Origin: Sphingomonas sp. SCN 67-18
Lineage (GTDB): Bacteria; Pseudomonadota; Alphaproteobacteria; Sphingomonadales; Sphingomonadaceae
Assembly (NCBI RefSeq): GCF_001724715.1
Contig: NZ_MEFG01000027.1
Span: forward strand, 147,886-211,885
DNA: 64,000 nucleotides
Direction of reading: 5' to 3'
In this document: positions 52,815 through 62,845 of the stretch, piece by piece
Position numbering within the stretch: the first letter of the stretch is position 1
Layout: every line of letters starts with the position of its first letter
Translations under genes and position numbers: made by a program
The notes under the pieces: generated by a model
The model's database searches: none
Told to the model about the DNA's origin: nothing
What the model saw: the letters and a program-made list of their open reading frames with translations, nothing else

Positions 52815-54695
52815 ATGCTGAACCTTTCCGGTATCACGGTGCGCCTGGGCGGGCGCGTCATCCTCGACCGCGCCACTGCCGCGCTGCCGCCGAAAAGCCG
52901 TGTCGGGCTGATCGGCCGCAACGGCGCGGGCAAATCGACGCTGATGAAGGTCATCGCGGGGATGAACGATCCCGACGACGGATCGGTGGAGATGCCGCGC
53001 GGCACGCGGATCGGCTATATCGCGCAGGAAGCGCCCGCCGGGGACGCAACCCCGTTCGAGACCGTCCTGGCCGCCGATCTGGAGCGCGCCGCGCTGCTGG
53101 AGGAGGCGGAGCACAGCCATAATGTCGACCGGCTGGGCGAGATTCACGAGCGGCTGAACGCCATCGACGCGCATACCGCGCCGGCCCGCGCGGCGCGGAT
53201 ATTGGTGGGGCTGGGTTTCGACGAAGCGATGCAGCACCGCCCGCTCGACAGCTTTTCCGGTGGGTGGAAGATGCGCGTCGCGCTGGCGGCGCTGCTCTTT
53301 TCCGGGCCGGACCTGCTGCTGCTCGACGAGCCGTCCAACCATCTCGACCTTGAAGCGACGATGTGGCTGGAAAGCTTCCTGAAAAGCTATCGCGCGACGA
53401 TATTGATCGTCAGCCACGAGCGCGACCTGCTGAACAATGTCGTCGACCATATCCTCCATCTGGAAGGCGGCAAGACCACGCTTTACGTGGGCGGATATAA
53501 CGCCTTCGAGCGGCAGCGCGCCGAGCGGCTGGCGCAGATCGCCTCCGCGCGCGCCGCGCAGGAGACGCAGCGCGCCAAGCTGCAGGATTATATCGCCCGC
53601 AACAGCGCCCGCGCGAGCACCGCCAAACAGGCCCAGTCCCGCGCCAAGGCGCTGGCCAGGATGGAGCCGATCGCCGCCGCCGTGGAGGATCCGACCCTGT
53701 CGTTCGATTTTCCGAGCCCGGCCGAGTTGAAGCCGCCGCTGGTCACGCTGGACATGGCGGCGGTGGGTTATGAGGCGGGCAAGCCGATCCTGACCCGGCT
53801 CAATTTCCGGCTCGACCCGGACGACCGGGTCGCGCTGCTGGGCCGCAACGGCAACGGCAAGACCACGCTGGCCCGCCTGCTCGCGGCGCAACTGGCGCCG
53901 ATGGACGGCGGCATGACCGCGTCCGGCAAGATGCGGGTCGGCTATTTCACCCAATATCAGGTGGAGGAGCTGGACACCGGCGACACGCCGCTGGAGCATA
54001 TGACCCGCCAGATGAAGGGCGCGACGCCCGGCGCGGTGCGGGCGCAGCTGGGCCGGTTCGGCTTTTCCGGCGACAAGGCGCTGACCCTGGTGGGCAAGCT
54101 TTCCGGCGGCGAGCGGGCGCGGCTGGCGCTGGCGCTGATCACGCGGGATGCGCCGCACATGCTGATCCTCGACGAGCCGACCAACCATCTGGACGTCGAT
54201 GCGCGCGAGGCGCTGGTCCAGGCGCTGAACAATTATTCGGGCGCGGTGGTGGTGGTGAGCCACGACCGGCACATGCTCGAGCTGACCGCCGACCGGCTGG
54301 TGCTGGTGGACGGCGGCACGGCCGCCGAATTTTCCGGCACGCTGGACGATTATACCGACATGGTGCTGGGCAAGGGCGCGCCGGCGACCGAAAAGCCCGC
54401 GCCCAGGCAATCATCCAAGGAAGCCCGCAAGGCCGCCGCCGAGGCGCGCGAGCGATCCAAGACGCTGCGCGACGCGGTGAAGGCGGCGGAGGCCGAGGTG
54501 AAGCGGTGGGAAACGCGCCGCTCGGAAATCGACCGGGCGATGTTCGATCCCAAGGCGGCGACGCCCGCCGACGCCCGGCGGACGATGACCGAGCTGATGA
54601 AGCTGAGGGCCGAGGCGACCGCCGCGATCGAGACGGCCGAGGCCGACTGGATGGCCGCTTCCGAAGCGCTGGAGGCGTTTGCGGAAGCAGCCTGA
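52815..54695 (+). CDS. ABC-F family ATP-binding protein
   Basis: A 626-residue cytoplasmic protein with two ABC ATPase domains and no membrane helices. The first has Walker A GLIGRNGAGKSTLMKVIAGM, signature FSGGWKMRVALAALLFSGPD and LLLDEPSNHLDLEATMWLES; the second has LLGRNGNGKTTLARLLAAQL, KLSGGERARLALALITRDAP and LILDEPTNHLDVDAREALVQ. A linker (about 230-310) and a coiled-coil C-terminal tail of about 100 residues (ARERSKTLRDAVKAAEAEVK) complete it. The family acts on ribosomes. This one resembles the Uup/YheS branch. ATG 52815. Confidence 0.9.
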   Translation: MLNLSGITVRLGGRVILDRATAALPPKSRVGLIGRNGAGKSTLMKVIAGMNDPDDGSVEMPRGTRIGYIAQEAPAGDATPFETVLAADLERAALLEEAEHSHNVDRLGEIHERLNAIDAHTAPARAARILVGLGFDEAMQHRPLDSFSGGWKMRVALAALLFSGPDLLLLDEPSNHLDLEATMWLESFLKSYRATILIVSHERDLLNNVVDHILHLEGGKTTLYVGGYNAFERQRAERLAQIASARAAQETQRAKLQDYIARNSARASTAKQAQSRAKALARMEPIAAAVEDPTLSFDFPSPAELKPPLVTLDMAAVGYEAGKPILTRLNFRLDPDDRVALLGRNGNGKTTLARLLAAQLAPMDGGMTASGKMRVGYFTQYQVEELDTGDTPLEHMTRQMKGATPGAVRAQLGRFGFSGDKALTLVGKLSGGERARLALALITRDAPHMLILDEPTNHLDVDAREALVQALNNYSGAVVVVSHDRHMLELTADRLVLVDGGTAAEFSGTLDDYTDMVLGKGAPATEKPAPRQSSKEARKAAAEARERSKTLRDAVKAAEAEVKRWETRRSEIDRAMFDPKAATPADARRTMTELMKLRAEATAAIETAEADWMAASEALEAFAEAA

Positions 54696-54703
54696 CCCGG
54701 CGC

Positions 54704-55876
54704 TTATCTGGCGAGGGCTTCCAGCTTGTCAGTGCCGATAGCGGCGACCGCCTGTTTCAGCGTGTCGACAGCCGGCACGGTGCCCCGCGCTTCCACCATG
54801 AAGCGGTTGGCGACCAGCACGCCATATTTGCCGCGGCGGGACTGGCTGTCCCATTCCTCCGTGGTCATCCGCCCGTCGATGGTGCTGGTTTTCTCATAGC
54901 CGGTTTCGGTCTGGCGGTTGGACTGGACGTTGAACGCCGCGCCCATCGCCGCCAGCGCCCCGGCGGCGGCGATGTCCGTCACTTCCAGTTCAAGGCTGCC
55001 GTCGCCATTGACATAGCTGGCGCGCGCATTCGATCCGCCGATGCCGCCCGCATTGGCGCCGGAGCTGGATATCTCCGTGCGTTTCCAGGCACCGAGCGCG
55101 TCCGGCAGCAGCGCCTGCAGCACGTCCGGCGCGACCGCTTTTGCCGTCTGCGCGCTGTTGGCGGCGGCCTCCATCTTGCGGGTGGCCTCCTCCATCTTGC
55201 CGAGATCGACCGAGCCGACGCCGGGGACGCTGACCGTGCCCGACAGCGCGCCGCCGCCCATCGACGCGAGGCTGGGCGTCATCGCCTGCCCGACCTTGCC
55301 GACGATGGTGCCCGCGACGATGAACACCACCGCCGCCGCGATGATCGACACCACCGTGTAGCCCACCGCCTTGTCCGCCGGCGCGCGCATCAGCATCGGC
55401 AGGCCGACATAGAGCAGATAGAGCGAATAAAGGCCGAGGATACCCAGCAGGCCCACGCCGGGAAGCAGCTGGAAAATGCCCGCCAGCCACGCGGCGGTGG
55501 CCGAATAGGCGGCGACCTTGGTGGCCTGGAGGCTGTTTTTGGTGCCGCCGAAGCTGGGCGCCAGCGCATCGATGATCAGCGCGAGGACAAAGGTGCCGAC
55601 GATCGCCATGACATAGCTGGTGACGGCCATGCCCGCCGCCATGCCCAGCGACGGACGAAAGGTGATGCCGAACACGGAATGGCCGAAGACCACCCCGCCG
55701 ATCAGCCCCGCGACCGGCCCGATCGCCGCCAGCGGCAGCACCCAGTTCTTATAGACGTCGCCCGTCGTCATCGGCTCGGCATCGATGGCCTGCCATTCCT
55801 CCTTCGGCGTGAGCAGCAGCCGCTTGGCCCGCCCCGCATGCGTGACCGGACGGCCGGTCGGAAGTTCGTCGCTCAT
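54704..55876 (-). CDS. Yip1-family membrane protein with a long C-terminal domain
   Basis: A 390-residue protein. A cytoplasmic N-terminus (THAGRAKRLLLTPKEEWQAI, the Yip1-like LTPxxxW element) leads to about five membrane helices (residues 45-230; VLPLAAIGPVAGLIGGVVFG, VTSYVMAIVGTFVLALIIDA, AYSATAAWLAGIFQLLPGVG, VVSIIAAAVVFIVAGTIVG). A C-terminal domain of about 150 residues (VSVPGVGSVDLGKMEEATRK ... TSTIDGRMTTEEWDSQS) follows and has no recognised fold. The start MSDELPTGRP at 55876 was chosen; the upstream extension would overlap the divergent gene. The role is unknown; Yip1 relatives in eukaryotes act in vesicle traffic, in bacteria they are uncharacterised. Confidence 0.7.
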   Translation of the reverse strand: MSDELPTGRPVTHAGRAKRLLLTPKEEWQAIDAEPMTTGDVYKNWVLPLAAIGPVAGLIGGVVFGHSVFGITFRPSLGMAAGMAVTSYVMAIVGTFVLALIIDALAPSFGGTKNSLQATKVAAYSATAAWLAGIFQLLPGVGLLGILGLYSLYLLYVGLPMLMRAPADKAVGYTVVSIIAAAVVFIVAGTIVGKVGQAMTPSLASMGGGALSGTVSVPGVGSVDLGKMEEATRKMEAAANSAQTAKAVAPDVLQALLPDALGAWKRTEISSSGANAGGIGGSNARASYVNGDGSLELEVTDIAAAGALAAMGAAFNVQSNRQTETGYEKTSTIDGRMTTEEWDSQSRRGKYGVLVANRFMVEARGTVPAVDTLKQAVAAIGTDKLEALAR

Positions 55877-55970
55877 CCACGTTCCTCTTGCTCGATGGAT
55901 CAGCCGTCCAGCATGGTCCGATTCGCGGCATCCGGCTAGGACGGGTGCGACATCTTTTCGCGGGGCTTCC

Positions 55971-56309
55971 ATGACAACGCTGATACTGCTGATCGCGTCC
56001 AACATCTTCATGACCATCGCCTGGTACGGCCATCTGAAATTCACCCAGACCAGCCTGTGGATCGTCATATTGGTGAGCTGGGGGATCGCGCTCATCGAAT
56101 ACTGCCTGGCGGTGCCGGCGAACAGGATCGGCTTCGTCCAGGGTTTTTCCGGCGGGCAGCTGAAGATCATGCAGGAATGCGTGACGCTGGCGGTGTTCGC
56201 GGTGTTCGCGCTGGTGGTGCTGAAGGAACCGCTCAGCTGGCGCTATGCCGGGGCCTTTGCCTGCATCCTTGGCGCGGCGGCATTCATGTTCGCCGGGCGG
56301 ACGCACTGA
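55971..56309 (+). CDS. DMT-superfamily small membrane protein (DUF486)
   Basis: A 112-residue hydrophobic protein with four membrane helices ([79 protein letters not shown]). It is a half-size relative of drug/metabolite transporters. [19 protein letters not shown] is the conserved loop of DUF486. No substrate is known; it may work as a dimer. No convincing Shine-Dalgarno. Confidence 0.82.
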   Translation: MTTLILLIASNIFMTIAWYGHLKFTQTSLWIVILVSWGIALIEYCLAVPANRIGFVQGFSGGQLKIMQECVTLAVFAVFALVVLKEPLSWRYAGAFACILGAAAFMFAGRTH

Positions 56310-56367
56310 TTGCACTTGGCGCGCGGCAACCCATATCGCCGTCGTGACGATACAGAGCGGGACGAGC

Positions 56368-56919
56368 ATGAGCGATATGACGACATGGCATGGCACGACG
56401 ATCCTGTCGGTGCGCAAGGGCGGCAAGGCCGTGGTGGTGGGCGACGGCCAGGTCTCCATGGGCCAGACGGTGATGAAGCCCAATGCCCGCAAGGTCCGGC
56501 GGCTGGGCGACGGATCCGTCATCGGCGGTTTCGCCGGCGCCACGGCGGATGCCTTCACCCTGTTCGAACGGCTTGAGGCGAAGCTGGAGCGGCATAACGG
56601 CCAGCTGATGCGCGCCGCGGTGGAACTGGCCAAGGACTGGCGGACAGACAAATATCTGCGCAACCTGGAAGCGATGATGATCGTCGCGGACAAGGACGTG
56701 ACGCTGATCCTGACCGGCAATGGCGACGTGCTGGAGCCGGTGGAAGGGATCGCGGCGATCGGATCGGGCGGCAATTATGCGCTCGCCGCCGCGCGGGCGC
56801 TGGCCGATTATGAGCAGGGCGCGGAAACGCTGGCCCGCCGGGCGATGAAGATCGCCGCCGACATCTGCGTCTACACCAACGAGAATCTCACGCTGGAATC
56901 GCTCGACAGCGCAAGCTGA
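56368..56919 (+). CDS. hslV: ATP-dependent protease subunit HslV (ClpQ)
   Basis: A 183-residue proteasome-like peptidase. The active-site threonine is Thr10, just after the short N-terminal MSDMTTWHG, in [20 protein letters not shown]. The enzyme must therefore be processed by removal of nine residues, unlike E. coli HslV where only Met is lost. Other conserved parts: [20 protein letters not shown] and [19 protein letters not shown]. It forms a dodecamer capped by HslU, whose gene follows by 41 bases. Confidence 0.95.
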   Translation: MSDMTTWHGTTILSVRKGGKAVVVGDGQVSMGQTVMKPNARKVRRLGDGSVIGGFAGATADAFTLFERLEAKLERHNGQLMRAAVELAKDWRTDKYLRNLEAMMIVADKDVTLILTGNGDVLEPVEGIAAIGSGGNYALAAARALADYEQGAETLARRAMKIAADICVYTNENLTLESLDSAS

Positions 56920-56960
56920 TCCGCCGTCCCGCGCCTTCCCTGTTTCCCCAACGGATATCC

Positions 56961-58268
56961 ATGAGAATGAACGAAGCCCTGACCCCAAAAGCCATCGTCG
57001 CTGCGCTCGACGCGCACATCATCGGCCAGCAGGACGCCAAGCGCGCGGTTGCCGTGGCGATGCGCAACCGCTGGCGCCGGCAGCGGCTGGGCGCGGACCT
57101 GCGTGACGAGGTGACGCCCAAGAACATCCTGATGATCGGCCCCACCGGCTGCGGCAAAACCGAGATCAGCCGGCGACTGGCGAAGCTGGCCGATGCGCCC
57201 TTCGTGAAGGTGGAGGCGACCAAGTTCACCGAAGTCGGCTATGTCGGCCGCGATGTCGAGCAGATCGCCCGCGATCTGGTGGAGGAGGCGGTGCGGCTGG
57301 AAAAGGAGCGCCGCCGCGTCGCCGTGAAGGACAAGGCCGAGGAAGCGGCGATGAGCCGCCTGCTCGACGCGCTGACCGGCAAGGATTCGAGCGAAGCGAC
57401 CCGCGCCGCATTCCGCCAGCGTTTCCAGGACGGCCATCTGGACGACAAGGAGATAGAGATCGAGATGGCGGCCGCGCCCGCCATGCCGTTCGAGCTGCCG
57501 GGCGCGGGCGGGCAGGTGGGCATGATCAACCTGTCAGACATGATGGGCAAGGCCTTTGGCGGGCAGCAGACCAAGCGCCGCAAGATCAACGTGCGCGCCG
57601 CGTGGGACAAGCTGATCGAGGAAGAGGCCGACAAGCGGCTGGACCAGGACGAGGTGAGCCGCGCCGCGCTGGCCGATGCGGAGGCGAACGGCATCGTCTT
57701 CCTCGACGAGATCGACAAGATCGCGGTCAGCGACGTGCGCGGCGGCAGTGTGAGCCGGGAGGGCGTGCAGCGCGACCTGCTGCCGCTGATCGAGGGCACC
57801 ACCGTCGCCACCAAATATGGGCCGATGAAGACCGACCATATATTGTTCATCGCGTCCGGTGCGTTCCACGTCGCGAAACCCAGCGACCTGCTGCCTGAAC
57901 TGCAGGGCCGCCTGCCCATCCGAGTCGAGCTGAACGCGCTGAGCGAGGCCGATTTCATCGCCATCCTGTCCGACACCAAGGCCAGCCTGCCGGAACAGTA
58001 TAAGGCGCTGATCGGCACCGAGGGCGTTGCGGTGGATTTTACCGAGGACGGCATCGCCGCCATCGCCCGCATCGCCGCGGAGGTGAACGGGCGGATCGAG
58101 AATATCGGCGCGCGGCGGTTGCAGACGGTGATGGAGAAGCTGCTGGAAGACGTCAGCTTCCACGCCGAGGACCGGGTGGGCGAGGCGCTGTCGATCGACG
58201 CGGCCTATGTCGACGCGCAATTGCAGAGCATCGCGCGCGACAATGATCTGTCCAAATATGTGCTGTGA
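56961..58268 (+). CDS. hslU: ATP-dependent protease ATPase subunit HslU (ClpY)
   Basis: A 435-residue AAA+ unfoldase. AAA features: Walker [21 protein letters not shown], Walker [15 protein letters not shown], and sensor/arginine finger region [20 protein letters not shown]. The pore motif is in [20 protein letters not shown]. The intermediate (I) domain spans about 110-230, and the HslV-binding tail ends DLSKYVL. The gene converges with the M16 protease gene with 0 bases between the stops. Confidence 0.96.
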   Translation: MRMNEALTPKAIVAALDAHIIGQQDAKRAVAVAMRNRWRRQRLGADLRDEVTPKNILMIGPTGCGKTEISRRLAKLADAPFVKVEATKFTEVGYVGRDVEQIARDLVEEAVRLEKERRRVAVKDKAEEAAMSRLLDALTGKDSSEATRAAFRQRFQDGHLDDKEIEIEMAAAPAMPFELPGAGGQVGMINLSDMMGKAFGGQQTKRRKINVRAAWDKLIEEEADKRLDQDEVSRAALADAEANGIVFLDEIDKIAVSDVRGGSVSREGVQRDLLPLIEGTTVATKYGPMKTDHILFIASGAFHVAKPSDLLPELQGRLPIRVELNALSEADFIAILSDTKASLPEQYKALIGTEGVAVDFTEDGIAAIARIAAEVNGRIENIGARRLQTVMEKLLEDVSFHAEDRVGEALSIDAAYVDAQLQSIARDNDLSKYVL

Positions 58269-61166
58269 TCAGCGTTGCGGCTCACCGGCGGGCAGCACCT
58301 CCGCCGACCAGCTTTTCGCCGGATCGAGCCAGCGTTTCGCCGCCTGCTGAACCAGCTGCGGCGTGATCCTGGCCAGGTCGTCGCGCAGGCTGTCGATCGC
58401 ATCGACGCGGCGGCGGTCCCATGACGCGCCGCTCAGCCGGTTGAGCCAGAAGGCGTTGCCGGTGGCGCTGCGCGCGACGAACTGGGTGATCGGCCCCAGC
58501 GCCCTTTGCAATTCGTCCGGCTCCACCGGCCGGGCGGCGAGATCGGCCGCGATGGCGCCGGTCAGCCGGTAGAATGTCTCGATGCTTTCCGGCTTCAGCG
58601 CGCTCGCCGCGACGATATAGCCGCCGCCGTCCATCTGCGTCGGCCAGTTGCTGGAGACATTGGGGGAATAGCTTGCCCCTTCCGCCTGGCGCAGCTGGTC
58701 GAACAGCCGGTCGCTGAAAATGGCGGTGAGCACGTCGAGCGTATAGCTTTCGCGGATATCGGCCATGCCGCCGCCGGTCGGCCAGGCGATGACGGCGGCG
58801 GCCTGATCGGCCGGGCCGTCATGGGTCAGCCGCAGGGGCGCATCGTCATGGGCGGGGAAGCGGACCAGCCTTGCCCCGGGGGCGATGGCTGGCCTTTCCC
58901 GCCGGGGCAGCGCGCCCAGCGTGGCGGCCGCGGCCTTGATGGCAGCCTCCGTTTCGAAATCGCCGAAGATCAGCAGTTCGACCGGCCCGGTCTTCAGCAG
59001 CGGCTCCCACAAGGCGCGGAAACCGGCCGGGTCGAGCGCGGCGATGGCGTCCCGGTCCGGCGCCGTCCAGCGCGGATCCTGCATCCGCAGCAGGCCGGGC
59101 AGGTCGCGCCCCAGCACCGAAACCGGCGATCCGCGCGCGCTGTCATAACCCGCCAGCAGCGCGGCGCGGGCGCGGAGCACCGGGTTGGGATCCCAGCCCG
59201 GATGGTCCAGCTTGGCGGCGATCAGGCGCAGCTGATCGGCAAGGTCGGCGGCGCGGGTGACGGCGTTGAATTCGAAGGCGTCGTCGTCGATGTCGAGCGC
59301 CATGTTGATCCGCCGGCCAGAGGTCAGCCGGTCCAGCTCCTCCTGCCCCAGATCGCCGATGCCGCTTTCCACCAGCGCCAGCGCCCCCGCCCAGGCCGGG
59401 GTCTGGCGGTCGGCGGGAAGCGCCATGGTGCCGTTGCCGAACCGCACCGACACCATCACCTTGCCGGCTTCCGAATTGGTGGGAAACAGCACCAGCCGGA
59501 CGCCGTTCGACAGTTCGACGAATTCGGTGCCGATGTCGGCGATCGGCTCGCGCTTCACCACGGTGGCGGGCGCGCCCGGCGTGGGCAGGCGATCGAAGCC
59601 GATCGGCGTCTGGCTGGCGCGCGCCAGCGCCGCGCCGGACAGGTCGGCGGCAAGCGCGGCGGCCAGCCGCGTCTCGCCATTTTCGACCGGCCGGGGCGTG
59701 GTCAGCAAAGCGCGGGTGGCGACGCCGCCGAACAGCCGGCGCGTCGATTCCAGCGCGGCTTCCGGCGTGAATTGCGGTTTGGTGCTGCGAAAGACGTCGA
59801 GCGCCACCTGGGCGGACGCCACCGTTTCACGGATGTCGACCGCCTGGACGATATCATCCGCCAGCTTGCCGCCCGCCTCCGACCGCGCGCTTTCCACGCC
59901 GACGACCAGCGCGGCATCGAATTCCTCAACCTCGCGGTCGATGTCCGCCTGGGTCGGCGGCACGGTGGCGGCCTGGGCGATGACCGTGCGGACATCGGTC
60001 AACGCCTTCTGCCAGTCGTCGCCCAGCGGCAGGATGCTGACGAAGGTGGCGTCGGCGGAGCGCGACACATCCTCCCGGTCCACCTGCGCCTGCAGGAAGC
60101 TGCCGCCGCCCCGCGCGCGGCTTTCCAGCTGGCGGTTGATCAGCCGCACCGCCAGCAGATCGCGCATCAGCCGCTGGTTGTAGGCGATAGTGTCATCCTT
60201 TTTCACCCACGGCCGCAGCGTCGCCAGCGTGATCATCGCCGGCAGGGCCGGTTCGACGATGACGGCGGCGCTCGGCGCATCGCCGCCCGGCCGGCCGAAA
60301 TCGGGCTCGCGCGGCTTGCGCCCCTTGCCCGTCCAGCCAGAGAAATGCTGGCGGATCATCGTCTCGAACAGGCGCGGATCGCCGTCGCCCGCCACCACCA
60401 CCACGGTGCGTTCGGGCCGATACCAGCGATCGTGGAAGGCGCGCAGCGTCTCCGCCGTCGCCGCGTTCAGCGTCTCGGTGGTGCCGATGGGGGAATGATC
60501 GGCCAGCGGCTGGCCGTTGAACAGCAGCGCGCGGGTGGCGTCGCTGATCCGCACGCCGGGGCCGAATTGCTCGCGCGCCTCGGCCAGCACCACCGGGCGT
60601 TCGGAATCCACCGTGGGCTTGTCGATGATCGGCCCGGAAATCATCCCGGAGAGGATCTTCATGCTCTCGTCCAGGCCGGATCGTGTCGCGGTGGGCAGGT
60701 CCAGCTTGTACACGGTCTGGGTCGGCGTGGTCTGGGCGTTGCTGTCGCTGCCGAAGGTCGCGCCCAGCCGCTGCCAGATGCGCTTCGCCTCGCCGTCCGG
60801 GACATAAGCGGAACCGCGAAAGCTGAGATGTTCCAGATAATGGGCGAAGCCGCGTTCTTCCGGCGTTTCCATCAGCGATCCGGCATCGATGCGGACCCGC
60901 ACCGAAACCTGCCCCGGCGGCACGCCGTTGCGCCGGACGGCATAGCGCACGCCGTTGGGCAATGTGCCGAAGCGCCAGGCCGGATCGACCGGCACGTCGC
61001 TGCCCCGGTAAAGCCAGGGCACGGCGGACGACGCCGTGGCGGACGGGCGCGGCGCCAGCCCCGCCTGCTGGAACAGCGCGCAGCCCGACAGGGACAGCGC
61101 GGCGGCGATCAGGGGAAGAACGAAACGCGCGGAGCGCCGGTACGGACACAGCATCAGCCAATCCAT
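58269..61166 (-). CDS. M16-family zinc metalloprotease, lipoprotein
   Basis: A 965-residue pitrilysin-like protease with a lipobox (LSLSGCALFQ, Cys29), so it should be anchored in the periplasm or outer membrane. The inverted zinc motif H-x-x-E-H is His109, Glu112 and His113 in RGFAHYLEHLSF. The repeated two-half structure (N-half about 50-480; C-half about 500-965) gives the M16 clam-shell. PqqL-type proteases are the nearest known group; they cut peptides in the periplasm. The second half keeps the M16 fold but not the zinc motif, as usual. Start ATG 61166; ATG 61154 is also possible. Confidence 0.88.
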   Translation of the reverse strand: MDWLMLCPYRRSARFVLPLIAAALSLSGCALFQQAGLAPRPSATASSAVPWLYRGSDVPVDPAWRFGTLPNGVRYAVRRNGVPPGQVSVRVRIDAGSLMETPEERGFAHYLEHLSFRGSAYVPDGEAKRIWQRLGATFGSDSNAQTTPTQTVYKLDLPTATRSGLDESMKILSGMISGPIIDKPTVDSERPVVLAEAREQFGPGVRISDATRALLFNGQPLADHSPIGTTETLNAATAETLRAFHDRWYRPERTVVVVAGDGDPRLFETMIRQHFSGWTGKGRKPREPDFGRPGGDAPSAAVIVEPALPAMITLATLRPWVKKDDTIAYNQRLMRDLLAVRLINRQLESRARGGGSFLQAQVDREDVSRSADATFVSILPLGDDWQKALTDVRTVIAQAATVPPTQADIDREVEEFDAALVVGVESARSEAGGKLADDIVQAVDIRETVASAQVALDVFRSTKPQFTPEAALESTRRLFGGVATRALLTTPRPVENGETRLAAALAADLSGAALARASQTPIGFDRLPTPGAPATVVKREPIADIGTEFVELSNGVRLVLFPTNSEAGKVMVSVRFGNGTMALPADRQTPAWAGALALVESGIGDLGQEELDRLTSGRRINMALDIDDDAFEFNAVTRAADLADQLRLIAAKLDHPGWDPNPVLRARAALLAGYDSARGSPVSVLGRDLPGLLRMQDPRWTAPDRDAIAALDPAGFRALWEPLLKTGPVELLIFGDFETEAAIKAAAATLGALPRRERPAIAPGARLVRFPAHDDAPLRLTHDGPADQAAAVIAWPTGGGMADIRESYTLDVLTAIFSDRLFDQLRQAEGASYSPNVSSNWPTQMDGGGYIVAASALKPESIETFYRLTGAIAADLAARPVEPDELQRALGPITQFVARSATGNAFWLNRLSGASWDRRRVDAIDSLRDDLARITPQLVQQAAKRWLDPAKSWSAEVLPAGEPQR

Positions 61167-61231
61167 ACCGGCAATCCGCGCGCCGTGAAAGCGTGGGCGG
61201 AACGGCCGGCGATGCGGCCGTTCAGATCAGC

Positions 61232-62587
61232 CTAGCGTTGCCCGAACTTGCGGACCGCGCCCTTGTGCGCGCCGACGCCGGATTTGCCGCCGCGACGGAA
61301 CGGCCGCTTCGGCCGGTCGCCGCCCGGCGTCCGCTCGCCCTCGCGCGCCGGGTTGGCGCGCGGGCCGCGCTGCTGGGCGCGGGGATCATGCTGGCGCACC
61401 GGGGCGGACGGCTTGGGCAGCGCCGCCTTGCGCGCGTCGAAATTCTCCGGCAGCGGCATCGGGTCCAGCCGGACGCGGGTGAGCCGCTCGATCGCGCGCA
61501 GATAGGGCCGCTCGTCCTCCGCCACGAAGCTGACCGCAATCCCTTCCCGTCCGGCGCGCGCGGTGCGGCCGATGCGGTGGACATATTGTTCCGGCACGTT
61601 GGGTAGCTCGAAATTGAAGACATGGCTGACGCCTGACACGTCGATGCCGCGCGCCGCGATGTCCGTGGCGACGAGGATCTTGATCTCGCCGGAGCGGAAG
61701 GCCTGCAGCGCCTGGGTGCGTTGCGGCTGGCTCTTGTTGCCGTGGATGGCGGCGCAGCCAATGCCGGCGGCGTGGAGATGCTTCACCACCCGGTCGGCGC
61801 CGTGCTTGGTGCGGGTGAAGACCAGCGCCCTGTCGATCGGCTCGGCCTGCAGGGTGAGGGTGAGCAGCGCCTGCTTTTCCGCCTGGTTGATGTGGATGGC
61901 GAACTGCTTCACCCGCTCCGCCGTGGAGGCGACGGGGGTGACGGCCACCTTGACCGGATCGGTCAGGAAGCGATCGCCCAGCTCGGCGATCGTCTTGGGC
62001 ATGGTCGCTGAAAAGAACAGCGTCTGGCGCTTGCGCGGCAGCAGCTTGTCGATCCGCTTCAGCGCGTGGATGAAGCCGAGGTCGAGCATCTGATCCGCCT
62101 CGTCGAGCACGAAGATCTCGACATCCTTCAGGGTCAGCGCGCGCTGGTCGATCAGGTCGAGCAGGCGGCCCGGCGTGGCGACGAGGATGTCGACGCCCGC
62201 GCGCAGCTTGCTGATCTGCCGGCCGACCGGCACGCCGCCGAACACGGTTTCGACGGACAGCTGCAGGAAACGACCATAATCGCGAAAGCTGGTCGCGATC
62301 TGGCTCGCCAGCTCGCGCGTCGGCGACAGGACGAGCATCCGGCACCCGGCGAGCGGGCGCGGCTTGGGGTTGTTCATGAAATATTGCAGCGAGGGCAGCG
62401 CGAACGCCGCCGTCTTGCCGGTGCCGGTCTGCGCGATGCCGCACAGATCGCGGCCCTGCAGCAGCGGCGGGATGGACTGACGCTGGATCGGCGTGGGATC
62501 GCTATAGCCCTTGGACGCCAGCGCCTTCAGGAGAGGATCGGCCAGGCCGAGATCGGTAAATTTGGTCACAAATGGACTTTCAATCAT
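61232..62587 (-). CDS. DEAD-box ATP-dependent RNA helicase
   Basis: A 451-residue helicase. Motifs in order: Q-motif FTDLGLADPLLKALASKGYS, I AQTGTGKTAAFALP, Ia/Ib SPTRELASQI and TPGRLLDLI, II VLDEADQMLDLGF, III FFSATMPKT, IV-VI VFTRTKHGADRVVKHL, ATDIAARGIDVSG, and HRIGRTARAGREG. A basic, Gly/Arg/Pro-rich C-terminal tail (about 380-451) may bind RNA. It resembles RhlE-type proteins that act in ribosome assembly or RNA decay. The start ATG 62587 is chosen (MIESPFVTKF); a GTG at MTKF-like position is a rival. Confidence 0.88.
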   Translation of the reverse strand: MIESPFVTKFTDLGLADPLLKALASKGYSDPTPIQRQSIPPLLQGRDLCGIAQTGTGKTAAFALPSLQYFMNNPKPRPLAGCRMLVLSPTRELASQIATSFRDYGRFLQLSVETVFGGVPVGRQISKLRAGVDILVATPGRLLDLIDQRALTLKDVEIFVLDEADQMLDLGFIHALKRIDKLLPRKRQTLFFSATMPKTIAELGDRFLTDPVKVAVTPVASTAERVKQFAIHINQAEKQALLTLTLQAEPIDRALVFTRTKHGADRVVKHLHAAGIGCAAIHGNKSQPQRTQALQAFRSGEIKILVATDIAARGIDVSGVSHVFNFELPNVPEQYVHRIGRTARAGREGIAVSFVAEDERPYLRAIERLTRVRLDPMPLPENFDARKAALPKPSAPVRQHDPRAQQRGPRANPAREGERTPGGDRPKRPFRRGGKSGVGAHKGAVRKFGQR

Positions 62588-62845
62588 GCGCAACGCCGGC
62601 ACGCGCGAAGGCGCGGCCGCGAAACGCGGGGTTCGTTGACGACCCGCGTGAATAGGGAAGCCTTGGGGCAAAGCGCATCTTCGATCGGGCCGGGCTCGTC
62701 ACCGAGCTGTTCACGCTGCCATGATCGTCATTGCCGGCGAAACCGGCCCTGTGCGCAGCGGCGCTATGGACGGCAAGTGCGGCGAAAGCAAGGCGAAGCG
62801 CCAGCGGCCCTTGATCCCGCACCGCAGCTGCCCCAAATGCAGGCC
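62588..62845. other. Divergent intergenic region between DEAD-box helicase and NfuA-like gene
   Basis: The 258 bases hold no convincing gene, repeat or hairpin. They must carry the two divergent promoters, but clear sigma-70 boxes were not seen. Confidence 0.4.
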
